This document shows positions 17,001-24,454 of a stretch of 64,000 nucleotides of DNA, piece after piece (the first letter of the stretch is position 1; each line of letters opens with the position of its first letter). The translations under genes and the position numbers were made by a program. A model generated the notes under the pieces. That model made no database searches and was not told where the DNA came from. It saw only the letters and a list, made by a program, of their open reading frames with translations. The DNA is taken from NCBI GenBank assembly GCA_029863605.1, contig JAOTVB010000016.1:33562-97561 (forward strand). The letters run 5' to 3'. The DNA is from Myxococcales bacterium (GTDB taxonomy: Bacteria > Myxococcota_A > Polyangia > Polyangiales > Houyiibacteriaceae).

Positions 17001-18272
17001 GAGATGGGGCCAGACTGGCGCGATGCGATCGAAGACCCCGGACGGTGGGAGTGGCTGCGTCACCATGACCCCGCCGAGATATGGAGCGTGCATCAGGAGC
17101 TTCGCCAGGACTTCATCGGCTGGCTCAAGGACCACCTCACCAAGACCTGGACTCGTCGTCGCGAAAACCTTTCGGTGCTGCAGGACATTCTCGCCCAACT
17201 CGACGAGGATCGCCTCTTCATCGGCTTCGCGCGCAGGTTTGCACCCTACAAACGTGCAGACCTCCTGCTCAGTGAGCCCGAACGCCTGGCAAAGCTCGTC
17301 GGTACCAACCCCGGGGCCACGTTGATCTACGCCGGCAAGGCACATCCCGCAGACGGACACGGCAGGGCGCTCCTGCAGAGGGTCTACCAAGCCACCAAAC
17401 ATCCCGACTTGGTCGGAAGAGTCATCTTCGTCGAGAACTATTCGATCGACGAAGCCCGCCGAATGGTCGCCGGGTGCGACGTGTGGCTCAACACGCCAAC
17501 CCGCCCGCTCGAAGCAAGCGGTACTTCGGGCATGAAGGCCGCGATGAACGGCTGCTTGAACCTCAGCGTGGATGATGGCTGGTGGATCGAGGGGTACGAG
17601 GGTGACAATGGCTGGGTCATCGACTTGCCAGCAATGACCATCCACGACCCGAGCGCATACGATCGCGCCGTCACGATGGCCCTCCTCGAGTCGGAGATTC
17701 TTCCGACCTACAAGCGGCGCAACGATGCCGGCATACCGGTCGCATGGGTCGACCGAATGAAGGCCAGCATGGCAAGCATCATTCCTCGCTTTTCATCTCG
17801 CCGAATGGTCACCGATTATGCCGATATGTTCTACGAACCGGCCATGAAGGACGCGGTGGCGCTCCGCGAATCGAACTACCGGCCGCTCTTTGCGTTGGCC
17901 GATCTCGCCGAGGGGCTGCGCGCGCGTTGGGGCGAGATCGCAATGGAAAGCGTGCGGTTCGGAGGCCTCGGCGCAGACGAGCTCATCGTCGGCACCACGG
18001 TTTCAGCCGAGCTCTCCCTCCACCATCCGGGCCTCGACGCGCGGGAGCTCGACGTAGAAGCGGTGGTTGCTTTCGGAGCACGGACGCACGACAGGCCATC
18101 GCGGATCGTGGTGCCGTTCGAGGCTGACGGGAAAGAAGACCGAAGCACCTGGCGTGGAGCCTTCACGGTCGAAGCGAGCGGAGGCCACGAGCTGAGGTTC
18201 CGAGTCCGGCCCAAGCAACGCACGGAAATGCGCCCCGGAGCACTCGGCATGCACATCCAAAAATGGCTGTAG
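14019..18272 (+). CDS. Fusion: GT3-type glycogen synthase + alpha-glucan phosphorylase (GT35)
   Basis: A single 1417-residue chain with two opposing activities. Residues 1 to about 545 resemble eukaryotic-type (GT3) glycogen synthase: FEISWEVCNMVGGIHTVLASR at the start and the catalytic E-x7-E in YEPWGYTPLEAV near 430. After a linker, residues from about 578 form a short-type alpha-glucan phosphorylase: LEDIAANLWWRWHPEA (DUF3417-type N-cap), GGLGILAGDHLKAASD near 695, and the pyridoxal-phosphate lysine in GTSGMKAAMNG near 1173. Both catalytic motifs look intact. The frame is continuous without a stop or shift, so this is a true fusion. It is the last gene of the glycogen operon and is followed by a hairpin. 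Confidence 0.9.
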   Translation: MSKPAFFEISWEVCNMVGGIHTVLASRVREVQERHGEDGYIAFGPDVPRAEGVAPEFRLDVWDRELLDSLKDHEVGVVMGRWLVPGEPRCLLINQSRLYQRKDEILGFYWEEFGLDSLFGAWDYYDPVLFAHGAGMVIEHIRDRFLLPARQAAIVQAHEWMSAAAILHLKTAAPEIGTVFTTHATMLGRSLAGRRADPNFYQSLPSVDVEAAAKELQVSSKHSMETVAAHQADVFTTVSEITALECDHLLKRKPDVILPNGFGARPVPFEQRARARDELFKLAELTTGDAYDRDSTLILALAGRYEYINKGVDVYLNAAANLRSELESRDGKRVIAYAMLPAGHAEPKRQLWDRAHGGSAGPPLRCTHDLVDEANDPITNRLNALGFDNQPGARVHVVHVPIYLDGTDPLIRQKYWDLLPGADLGVFPSFYEPWGYTPLEAVAFGVPAITTDRAGFGRWVVRQGDRNRTGVRVLKREGVAFEEVSDTLAAALVEFIDLSPEERESLRRASLETATLTAWSNFMDHYEDAHGRALAAGAARRKELPMERLSVPSVPVATDTSGVFGLVERLPRAEGEEVTPYTRTFNVANALPAELQPLEDIAANLWWRWHPEAAALFKRLEPSLWFELEENPHALLDQVKPDRLTHLAMDAEYVRSLNTIHQRLLSSTEMLEPRIAYFCMEFGIASFLKLYSGGLGILAGDHLKAASDLNLPLCAVGLAYHEGYFHQFIDRDGQQEAWGDTNDFQSPPFEQVMAGAYAPLKVTVPMPTGPVHAQAWQLKVGRIPLFLLDTDIADNKPEDRAITNRLYGGDAEHRLRQEMILGLGGYQLLTELDIDPDVFHMNEGHSAFLLIARAAHLIQRHGLRSQEAFEYIRNTTVFTTHTPVPAGHDHFPEEMVRPFLSRFEHVLRLDWPRLMAMGHTPNGKPNEFGTTALAVRNSGRINGVSAKHGEVAREMFLQFYPDMDSADDVPSTSITNGVHVPSWLAPRWQRLAEREMGPDWRDAIEDPGRWEWLRHHDPAEIWSVHQELRQDFIGWLKDHLTKTWTRRRENLSVLQDILAQLDEDRLFIGFARRFAPYKRADLLLSEPERLAKLVGTNPGATLIYAGKAHPADGHGRALLQRVYQATKHPDLVGRVIFVENYSIDEARRMVAGCDVWLNTPTRPLEASGTSGMKAAMNGCLNLSVDDGWWIEGYEGDNGWVIDLPAMTIHDPSAYDRAVTMALLESEILPTYKRRNDAGIPVAWVDRMKASMASIIPRFSSRRMVTDYADMFYEPAMKDAVALRESNYRPLFALADLAEGLRARWGEIAMESVRFGGLGADELIVGTTVSAELSLHHPGLDARELDVEAVVAFGARTHDRPSRIVVPFEADGKEDRSTWRGAFTVEASGGHELRFRVRPKQRTEMRPGALGMHIQKWL

Positions 18273-18310
18273 GCCACTGGCACTGACACTGACGCTGTTT
18301 TCGAGGAGTA

Positions 18311-18338
18311 GGTGACTCGGGCCGCGGTCCGAGTCACC
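18311..18338. terminator. Strong hairpin between convergent genes
   Basis: GGTGACTCGG and CCGAGTCACC form a perfect 10-bp stem with the 8-base loop GCCGCGGT. It lies between the stop codons of the convergent fusion gene and the CBS gene. There is no T-run on either side, so it would stop transcription only weakly by itself, or act with Rho or as an mRNA 3' end. Confidence 0.6.
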
Positions 18339-18347
18339 GGTAGCCGC

Positions 18348-19112
18348 CTATGTCATCACCCTCGCGAAATCTAATCCACCAACGATCCCCATGACTCCCC
18401 GTTGGTTCTCGATCAGGATTCGACGCACGTTCATTCCGAGGGCCTGCTCCGCGGCTCGGCCCATTCCGATGCCGGCCGGTAGGATCAGAATGCGAACGTT
18501 CATCGCATGCTCGACGGCAGTCTGGGGGGGTAGGCGGCGCGACTCCAACGCGCACGCCTGATCGAAGATTCCCACTGGGAAGTCGCCCTCGACCACCACC
18601 AAGCCGTGTTTGTTCGATAGATCGAGGCGGTCGACGGCCAGCGCGATCGGGTCGTCGGCTTTGACCTTCACCACGGAGCCCGATGCGATCTCGACGATTG
18701 GCGTCTTGATACGCTTCTCGCGAACCGCTCGCATCAGGTCGCGGGTGGATACCACGCCCTCCAGCTTCCCTGAGCGCGTGATGAACACACGATGGACGCG
18801 ATGCTTGAGCATTGCTTTAGCGGCGGCTGCGAGCGGGTCGTCGGGCGTGAGCTGGATCGCCGGGGATTGCATGAGTTCCTCGACGGGCCGATTGGGCACT
18901 CGAAATGTCTGTCCTTCGGTGAAGACCGCCGCGTGCAAGATGTCGGTTCGTGAGATGACACCCTTGAGCTCTCCGTCATCGTTGACGACGCCGAGGGCGG
19001 ATACCCCTTTTTCCGAGAACGATTCGTTGGCTGCAATCAGGCTTTCCCCGATTCGAATCGTCTCGACGGGGCTGCTCATATACTCGGTCACGGGCATTTC
19101 GAACTTGGCCAT
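18348..19112 (-). CDS. Protein of four CBS domains
   Basis: A 254-residue protein built of two Bateman modules. CBS motifs start at VTEYMSSPVETI (about 8), VEELMQSPAIQL (about 77), IVEIASGSVVKV (about 138) and VEHAMNVRILIL (about 200); the first two end in the usual GV(I/V)S-TD/TR pattern, the last two are more degenerate. No enzyme domain is attached. It follows the host-attachment-like gene by 44 bases on the same strand and is placed under promoter P4. Confidence 0.88.
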   Translation of the reverse strand: MAKFEMPVTEYMSSPVETIRIGESLIAANESFSEKGVSALGVVNDDGELKGVISRTDILHAAVFTEGQTFRVPNRPVEELMQSPAIQLTPDDPLAAAAKAMLKHRVHRVFITRSGKLEGVVSTRDLMRAVREKRIKTPIVEIASGSVVKVKADDPIALAVDRLDLSNKHGLVVVEGDFPVGIFDQACALESRRLPPQTAVEHAMNVRILILPAGIGMGRAAEQALGMNVRRILIENQRGVMGIVGGLDFARVMT

Positions 19113-19156
19113 CTTCCTACCTCACCTTGCGTATTCGTTCGCGAACGAGCGACTCG

Positions 19157-19606
19157 TCATACCGCGATTACCTTGCCAAGCTGCCTCACGAGCTCGGCTT
19201 CGTCGCTCGCAGCGAGATCCTTGTCGAGCGACCCAACGACGCACCGCTCAGTCGGCGCATCGATCGAAGACCGCAGCAGCCCCAAGAACTTCGGAGGCGC
19301 AACGAGCACCAGCCGGTCGTACTGACCCATGGTGCGAGCGTGCTGCAACCTGTTGGCCAATGCCCTCGCGAAATCGGAAACGGCATGCTCGTGCGGCCCC
19401 TCGGAACGGCTCATGGCGGCCCGGCGAACATCGCCCGCATCCCGCCGGAAAGATCGCCCCGGCCGGTCTGCGTTGAAATCACCATCCTGCAGGCGCCCTT
19501 CTGGGTGGTCGATTCCTTCCACGAACCGCAACCCTTTTCCAGGCCCCGAATTCTCGAACACACGCGCACCTGCCTCGTGCGCAACCAAAACCCATGTTGA
19601 TGCCAT
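19157..19606 (-). CDS. Host attachment protein family (AtsE/eRF1-like domain)
   Basis: A 149-residue protein beginning TWVLVAHEAGARVFE and ending in a Rossmann-like half with YDRLVLVAPPKFLGLLR and LDKDLAASDEAELV. This matches the family called host attachment protein after Agrobacterium AtsE, now grouped with bacterial eRF1-like domains. A ribosome-related role in stress is possible but unproven. I chose ATG 19606 because GAAGGG precedes it and conserved sequence begins there; an upstream codon at 19699 would cross the promoter. It is the first gene of the P4 operon. Confidence 0.82.
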   Translation of the reverse strand: MASTWVLVAHEAGARVFENSGPGKGLRFVEGIDHPEGRLQDGDFNADRPGRSFRRDAGDVRRAAMSRSEGPHEHAVSDFARALANRLQHARTMGQYDRLVLVAPPKFLGLLRSSIDAPTERCVVGSLDKDLAASDEAELVRQLGKVIAV

Positions 19607-19629
19607 ATCGAACCCTTCAATCCTACCTA

Positions 19630-19645
19630 AGCAAAGGACGTGCCT
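19630..19645 (-). promoter_or_regulatory. Sigma-54-like promoter P4 (host-attachment/CBS operon)
   Basis: The minus strand reads AGGCACGTCCTTTGCT, matching the consensus except for the first T, with exact GG-N10-GC spacing. The predicted start near 19619 gives a 13-base leader that keeps the GAAGGG ribosome site before ATG 19606. Confidence 0.7.
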
Positions 19646-19704
19646 ATTGGAGGGCGGCCCGAGGCCACAGAACGCAGTCCCTGGAGGCGGCGGGGACAAT
19701 CATA

Positions 19705-19719
19705 GCGCAAGCGCTGCGT
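19705..19719. promoter_or_regulatory. Putative activator site (UAS-5), CGCA-N5-TGCG palindrome
   Basis: GCGCAAGCGCTGCGT, centred about 93 bases upstream of the predicted P4 start. It differs from UAS-1 at a single spacer base. Confidence 0.6.
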
Positions 19720-19803
19720 CGATAGAACGAGCTGCGCGAGAAATGCGTCCCGTCGACCCGATTTGCGTTCGACTGGTATGGTGTTGGTGGACGGACGGAG
19801 GCC

Positions 19804-21342
19804 ATGACAAAGCTGAAAGCTGATCTCGAAACGACCGGCCTCGAGTTGATCGAAACGCACATTTCTTGGGTGTTGTTGGGCGATACCGAGGTGTTCAAGA
19901 TCAAGCGCCCAGTGAACCTCGGCTTTCTCGATTTCACCACGATCGAAAAGCGACGCAACGCGTGTGAAGCAGAAGTTCGACTCAACGCGAGACTCGCGCC
20001 CGATGTCTACCTGGGCGTCGTACCGGTTACCCGAGACGCATCTGGAATTCACCTGTTATCCGGAGACGGTGAAATAGTCGATTGGGCCGTTCACATGCGA
20101 CGGCTTCCTGACGACGAACGAGCCGACGGACTGCTCAAAGCGGGGAAGCTACTGCCGAAAGACATCGACCGGCTCGCTGTGCACATCGCCAGTTTCCACG
20201 CCCGTGCTCGCTGTGACGAAGAGACGTCGCGGCACGGAGAGGTGGAAGTCGTGCGTCGGAACGTTCGTGAGAATTTCGAGCAGACCCGCGGCTCGATTGA
20301 GGAGTACCTCAGCACCGACGAGGCCCACGAAGTGGAGGCTTGGCAACTTGCGACCCTGGAGGACGAAGCTCGCTTCGCAGCGCGGGTTTCCGGACACCGT
20401 GTGCGGGACGGGCACGGCGACCTCCGTCTCGAGCACGTATATTTCGGGGGCGATGACTCGATCGCAATCATCGACTGCATCGAGTTCAACGACCGCTTCC
20501 GGTACGCCGACGTGTGCGCAGACATCGCGTTTCTTTCGATGGACCTCGCATGGCACGGGCGCGTCGACCTCGCGGAACGATTGCTTGCCGGTTATGCGCG
20601 AGAGTCGGACGACTACGATCTCTACTCAGTAGTCAATTTCTACGAAAGCTATCGAGCCTTCGTGCGCGGAAAGGTCTCGGCTCTCCTTGCGGCCGACGAG
20701 GAAGCGTCTCTGAAGGCGCGCGAGCGCGCAGGGCAAGAGGCTAGGCGCTATTTCGTACTGTCGCTGGCGTTCGAAAGGCCTCCGCTGGTGAGCCCACGAG
20801 TGATCGCTGTCGGCGGCATGATCGCGAGCGGCAAGAGCACCGCAGCGGACGCTATCGGAGAGCTCTTGGCTGCACCGGTCATCAGCTCCGATCGGACGCG
20901 AAAGCACCTGATGGGTAAGGTCCCCACCGAATCGATGAAGAGCGAAGCTTGGTCGGGAGCCTATTCGGAAGGGTCCACTCACGAGGTCTATGACGAGCTC
21001 TTCCGCCGGGCCGGGGTCGTCGTCGACTCGGGGCGTCCCGTCGTCGTCGATGCATCATTTCGAACGCGCGCCATGCGACAATCGATTCGCGAGGTTGCAT
21101 CACAGCGTGGGATTCCGTTCTCGTTCGTGGAGTGTGTTTCGCCCCGCGAGGCTCGTCTTGCCCGGTTGAAGAAGCGCGAACTTGCTGGACTGCACGAAAG
21201 CGACGCGCGTTCTGAGCTTCTCGATGAGTTCGCGAAGAAGTTCGAGCCTGTAGTCGAGCTCCCCGGTGCCGAGCACGAGCTCCTCGACACGGCTCGACCT
21301 CCCGCCGAGACTCAGCAGCGTATCGAGCAGCTCTTTTCCTGA
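19804..21342 (+). CDS. Aminoglycoside-phosphotransferase-like kinase fused to a P-loop kinase
   Basis: A 512-residue two-domain protein. The N-terminal half is an APH/protein-kinase-like fold with GDTEVFKIKRPVNLGFLDF, the catalytic loop VRDGHGDLRLEHVYF near residue 200 and the metal motif IIDCIEFNDRFRYADVCADI near 225. The C-terminal half has a Walker A loop GGMIASGKST near 339 followed by an AAA-type kinase fold. This architecture is widespread (COG0645/COG2187) and often sits next to USP genes. The substrate is unknown and antibiotic resistance should not be inferred. It is divergent from the P4 operon; I see no sigma-54 element facing this gene. Confidence 0.88.
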   Translation: MTKLKADLETTGLELIETHISWVLLGDTEVFKIKRPVNLGFLDFTTIEKRRNACEAEVRLNARLAPDVYLGVVPVTRDASGIHLLSGDGEIVDWAVHMRRLPDDERADGLLKAGKLLPKDIDRLAVHIASFHARARCDEETSRHGEVEVVRRNVRENFEQTRGSIEEYLSTDEAHEVEAWQLATLEDEARFAARVSGHRVRDGHGDLRLEHVYFGGDDSIAIIDCIEFNDRFRYADVCADIAFLSMDLAWHGRVDLAERLLAGYARESDDYDLYSVVNFYESYRAFVRGKVSALLAADEEASLKARERAGQEARRYFVLSLAFERPPLVSPRVIAVGGMIASGKSTAADAIGELLAAPVISSDRTRKHLMGKVPTESMKSEAWSGAYSEGSTHEVYDELFRRAGVVVDSGRPVVVDASFRTRAMRQSIREVASQRGIPFSFVECVSPREARLARLKKRELAGLHESDARSELLDEFAKKFEPVVELPGAEHELLDTARPPAETQQRIEQLFS

Positions 21343-21349
21343 GATCGCG

Positions 21350-22246
21350 TTACGGCCGAACCGCCAACACCGGGACGGGAGAATAGCGGAGACAGTATTG
21401 AGGGGTGCTGCCCAACATCATCCCCCGAAGCCTTCCCTGCCCGCGCGACCCGACGAACAAGAGATCGGCCTGGTGGTCAGCGGCCGCATTACAGAGCTTC
21501 TTTCCGATCGGACCATCGAGCACCTGCACCTTGGTATCGGGGTGCAAGCCTTCGCTCACGATCAGCTGCTCGAGTCTCGACCGCGCCGCAGAGGCGAGTC
21601 CCTCGAGGACGCTCGTCCACTCGCGCGGGAGGACGCTTTCCATGATTGGATGAGGAACGACGTGAAGGAGCACCACTTCGCCATCGATCGACTTGGCCAC
21701 GTCTCGCGCCCAACGAACCGCTTCGATGCCGTGTACCGAGAAATCCACCCCGACGGCGATTCGCGCATCCTCGTAGCTCTTTTTAACGCGGCCGCATGCG
21801 ACGACGACCGAGCACGGCGCCTGTCGAACGACCCTCTCGGAAGTGGTACCGAGAAGTCTCTCAGGCAGGCCGATGGCGCCGGCGGGATCACCCACCGCGA
21901 TCAGATCTGCGTTGACCGACACCGCAGTACGAAGGATCGTTTCCCACGGCTGCCCGTCCTCGCACGAAGTGTGGCAACCGACGCCCGCCTCCTCGCAGCG
22001 ACGACGCTCGTTCTCCAACATCTGCATGGAGTTCTCGAAGCGTCCTCTAAAACGCTCTCGGAGCGCGTGGGCGGCGGATCTCGCCCCTAAAGGAAGGTCC
22101 GGCCACGCATGGTTCAAACCGATTTCGTTGGCATGCACCAACCAAAGCGTTGCCCCGGTCGCGACTGCCGTCGGAAGCGCCAGTTGCAGCGCGCGCTGGC
22201 CGGACTCCCCGAGGTCGGTCCCAACCACAATCGTTCTGATCGCCAT
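21350..22246 (-). CDS. Tandem universal stress protein
   Basis: A 298-residue protein with two Usp domains, starting AIRTIVVGTDLGESGQRAL. The nucleotide-binding motif of domain 1 is altered (GDPAGAIGLPERLLGTT) while domain 2 has GSRGQGRLRGMMLGS, so the domains may differ in ATP binding. ATG 22246 is preferred over a TTG at 22264, because the Usp fold begins right after it, although the GGAG before it is very close. It follows the CBS gene by 51 bases and probably shares promoter P5. Its stop lies 7 bases from that of the convergent kinase gene. Confidence 0.92.
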   Translation of the reverse strand: MAIRTIVVGTDLGESGQRALQLALPTAVATGATLWLVHANEIGLNHAWPDLPLGARSAAHALRERFRGRFENSMQMLENERRRCEEAGVGCHTSCEDGQPWETILRTAVSVNADLIAVGDPAGAIGLPERLLGTTSERVVRQAPCSVVVACGRVKKSYEDARIAVGVDFSVHGIEAVRWARDVAKSIDGEVVLLHVVPHPIMESVLPREWTSVLEGLASAARSRLEQLIVSEGLHPDTKVQVLDGPIGKKLCNAAADHQADLLFVGSRGQGRLRGMMLGSTPQYCLRYSPVPVLAVRP

Positions 22247-22297
22247 GACTCCGTTTTGCAGCAATCGCCATGCCAGGTCCCCCCAAATCGGTGTGAC

Positions 22298-22729
22298 TCA
22301 GGCGCCAGGGTCCGAAAGCGACTGGATCGCATACTCCACGAAATCCGCCTCGGTGACCATCCCGACGAGGATCCCACGCTCGACGACCGGAACGCAGCCA
22401 TACCCATGGGAACGCATACTCAGTGCCGCCTCGAGCGCCGGCGTGTCGGGATTCACCGTCCGTACTTCCTTCGTCATCAGCCAGCGAGCCTCGATCCAGC
22501 GATTCATGTGAGACTGCTCGCCGGTTGGCGCGCCCGACAGAGAGCCTTCCTGACTTCGAAGCACGTCTCGATGCGAGACGATCCCGAGCAGTCGCTGCTT
22601 TTCATCGACGACCGGGACATGCCGGATATGCCCCTCTTCCATCAGCCGAATCACCTCGCGAAGCGGGGCCGTCGGACCGACCGTCTTCACTGGCACGCTC
22701 ATCAGGTCTCGAACCAAGAGCTGCGTCAT
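22298..22729 (-). CDS. CBS-domain pair protein
   Basis: A 143-residue Bateman module. The two CBS motifs are LVRDLMSVPVKTVGP at the start and ARWLMTKEVRTVNPD near residue 82, with VGMVTEADFVEYA at the end. It resembles mycobacterial Hrp1-type small CBS proteins in size and layout. ATG 22729 has a strong ribosome site (GGAGGTG, 8 bases upstream); the longer frame would run through the leader. It leads a CBS-USP operon divergent from the wax ester synthase gene. Confidence 0.92.
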   Translation of the reverse strand: MTQLLVRDLMSVPVKTVGPTAPLREVIRLMEEGHIRHVPVVDEKQRLLGIVSHRDVLRSQEGSLSGAPTGEQSHMNRWIEARWLMTKEVRTVNPDTPALEAALSMRSHGYGCVPVVERGILVGMVTEADFVEYAIQSLSDPGA

Positions 22730-22762
22730 GGGTCGCTCACCTCCTTCATGTCTATGAGACAA

Positions 22763-22778
22763 GGCATGTTCCATGCCA
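22763..22778 (-). promoter_or_regulatory. Sigma-54-like promoter P5 (CBS-USP operon)
   Basis: The minus strand reads TGGCATGGAACATGCC. GG-N10-GC is exact, but there are two mismatches plus a final C. The predicted start near 22752 gives a 23-base leader with GGAGGTG intact. It is a weaker match, supported by the palindrome about 80 bases upstream. Confidence 0.5.
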
Positions 22779-22824
22779 GGGTTTCCCAGGCATTACGCAT
22801 TTTCTTCGTTAATGCATCCCAGAG

Positions 22825-22839
22825 ACGCAGATTATGCGC
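22825..22839. promoter_or_regulatory. Putative activator site (UAS-6), CGCA-N5-TGCG palindrome
   Basis: ACGCAGATTATGCGC lies almost exactly midway between divergent elements P5 and P6, about 80 and 75 bases from their predicted starts. A degenerate second copy (ACGCA-N5-TTCGT) lies at 22795-22809. Confidence 0.6.
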
Positions 22840-22880
22840 AAGCCGACTCGTGGCAGACCGCCCAATCACGTCGTCGGGCT

Positions 22881-22896
22881 GGGCGCATATCTTGCT
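22881..22896 (+). promoter_or_regulatory. Sigma-54-like promoter P6 (wax ester synthase)
   Basis: GGGCGCATATCTTGCT has exact GG-N10-GC and a perfect TTGCT, with two mismatches in the -24 half. The predicted start near 22907 falls only 3 bases before the GTG start codon, so either the message is nearly leaderless or the match is not the real promoter. Confidence 0.4.
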
Positions 22897-22909
22897 AGGG
22901 AAAACAGGC

Positions 22910-24349
22910 GTGACAACCGAGCCATTTTGCGAGCGGCTGAGTGCCCTCGACGCCACCTTTCTCGACATCGAGAGCAAAGCCGCTCCCATGCATGTGGGGG
23001 CGGCCCTTCTGTTCGATGCCAAGCCACTGCAGCTCGAGCATGGCGGTCTCGATTTCGAGCGCCTCAACCGATTCACCGAGGCCGCCCTCGATAGCATTCC
23101 GCGCTACAGGCAGCGCGTGGAATGGGTCCCGGGGCTCCAGCACCCGGTTTGGATCGACGACGACCGCTTCAACATGCGGTTCCACTTGCGGCACACTCGG
23201 CTGCCGCTCCCAGGAGACGAGCGCACCCTCAAGCGCTTGGTCGGTCGTCTATTTTCCCAACACCTCGACCGGAGCCGGCCCCTTTGGGAGTTCTGGGCTG
23301 TCGAGGGCGTGGAAAACGACACCTTTGCTCTCATCATCAAGGCCCACCATTGCATGGTGGACGGCGTGGCGGGGGTTCAGCTGCTCGAGGCGCTCCTCCA
23401 GGTCACCCCGGACGCCGCAGTTCGAGAGCCCGCGGATTGGCAGGCGCGCCCGGCTCCAAGTCGAGCGCGGCTGCTGCGCGACGAGGTAACTCACCGCATC
23501 GATGGCATGCGCAAGCTCGCAGGTTACGCGCCCCGGGTTCGGGAGAATCTGCGAGGCCTCCAAAACGTGCTTCGTTCCGGGCTCAAGCCCACCCCGCGCA
23601 CCCCGTTTACCGAGCACGACATCAGCCCCTACCGTCGCTTCGATTGGACGAGCTTCGATCTCGATGAGGTTAAGGCCGTCAAGAAAGCACTCGGCGGCAC
23701 CGTCAATGACGTCGTGGTGACTGCGACGACGGGCGCCGTGCGCCGGTTCCTTCAACGCCGCAACAAGGACGTCGATGCGATCGAGGGCTTCCGAACCGTG
23801 CTTCCGGTCAACACCCGAAAATCGGTAGGCTTATCGGTCGGCAACCATGTCGCCATGCTCCTCGCGGATCTGCCGGTGTCCGAACCGGATCCGCTGCGCA
23901 GACTGGAGAAGGTGATCCGTGTCACCACCGCGCTCAAGCACGAATCGAATCAAACGGGCGGGACAGAGCTGATCGAAGACGTGGCCGACCTCACGACCAA
24001 GCGAATCGTATCGGAGCTCTTCAGGACAGCGATGCGGATCCGCACCTACAACTTGATCATCACCAACGTGCCCGGACCACCCTTCCCTCTCTATATGCTG
24101 GGAGCGCCGCTCAAGGCGATCTATCCCATGGTGCCGTTGATGCAGAACCAAAACTTGGGGATCGCGCTCTTCAGCTACTGCGGTGCGCTCTACTGGGGGT
24201 TCAACGCGGACTGGGAGTCTTTCCCCGACGTCCACGAGTTCGTCGAGGATCTCGAGGCCGCCTTCGATGAGCTCAAGGCGCTCGCCAGGGCCCGGCCCCC
24301 AGAAGCCCGGAGCGCCGCCGATGCTCAAAAGACCTCGGCGCGCACCTGA
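22910..24349 (+). CDS. Wax ester synthase / diacylglycerol acyltransferase (WS/DGAT)
   Basis: A 479-residue bifunctional acyltransferase that makes wax esters and/or triacylglycerol from acyl-CoA. The family start RLSALDATFLDIES begins at residue 9, PLWEFW lies near 124, the catalytic HHCMVDG (HHxxxDG) at 146-152, and GGTVNDVVVTATTG near 265. Upstream in-frame codons run through the promoter region and the opposite-strand CBS gene, so the GTG at 22910 is chosen. The partner ligase at the left edge of the window could supply acyl-CoA. Its stop codon lies in a 10-bp hairpin arm. Confidence 0.93.
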   Translation: MTTEPFCERLSALDATFLDIESKAAPMHVGAALLFDAKPLQLEHGGLDFERLNRFTEAALDSIPRYRQRVEWVPGLQHPVWIDDDRFNMRFHLRHTRLPLPGDERTLKRLVGRLFSQHLDRSRPLWEFWAVEGVENDTFALIIKAHHCMVDGVAGVQLLEALLQVTPDAAVREPADWQARPAPSRARLLRDEVTHRIDGMRKLAGYAPRVRENLRGLQNVLRSGLKPTPRTPFTEHDISPYRRFDWTSFDLDEVKAVKKALGGTVNDVVVTATTGAVRRFLQRRNKDVDAIEGFRTVLPVNTRKSVGLSVGNHVAMLLADLPVSEPDPLRRLEKVIRVTTALKHESNQTGGTELIEDVADLTTKRIVSELFRTAMRIRTYNLIITNVPGPPFPLYMLGAPLKAIYPMVPLMQNQNLGIALFSYCGALYWGFNADWESFPDVHEFVEDLEAAFDELKALARARPPEARSAADAQKTSART

Positions 24350-24384
24350 CGCGCATGTTTTTCATGTCGGCGCCGCGCGTCAGG
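24345..24384 (+). terminator. Hairpin at the end of the WS/DGAT gene
   Basis: CCTGACGCGC (24345-24354) and GCGCGTCAGG (24375-24384) are perfectly complementary with a 20-base loop. The left arm contains the TGA stop. There is no clear U-tract, so it may protect the 3' end or help factor-dependent termination. Confidence 0.5.
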
Positions 24385-24454
24385 CCTCAAAAGCTACGAA
24401 AAACGGGGGCAATCGCCGAATGCTTTGGCACGCAGTCTGCATGATGGGAGAAGC

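Noticed and set aside
19804..21342. Reading the phosphotransferase-like gene as an antibiotic resistance gene
   Set aside because: The fusion with a P-loop kinase and the stress-gene context match a widespread housekeeping-type family, not aminoglycoside resistance enzymes.
22109..22909. The wax ester synthase reading frame is open 800 bases upstream of the conserved start
   Set aside because: This part overlaps two well-supported genes on the other strand and the divergent promoter region, and it encodes nothing like the acyltransferase family.
24426..24441. Sigma-54-like element TGGCACGCAGTCTGCA just upstream of the NtrC-type regulator gene (possible autoregulation)
   Set aside because: It matches the consensus with one difference, but the predicted start is about 3 bases before ATG 24455 and would remove the good ribosome site, and no CGCA-N5-TGCG palindrome lies upstream. 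It would only make sense if translation starts at the GTG at 24521.
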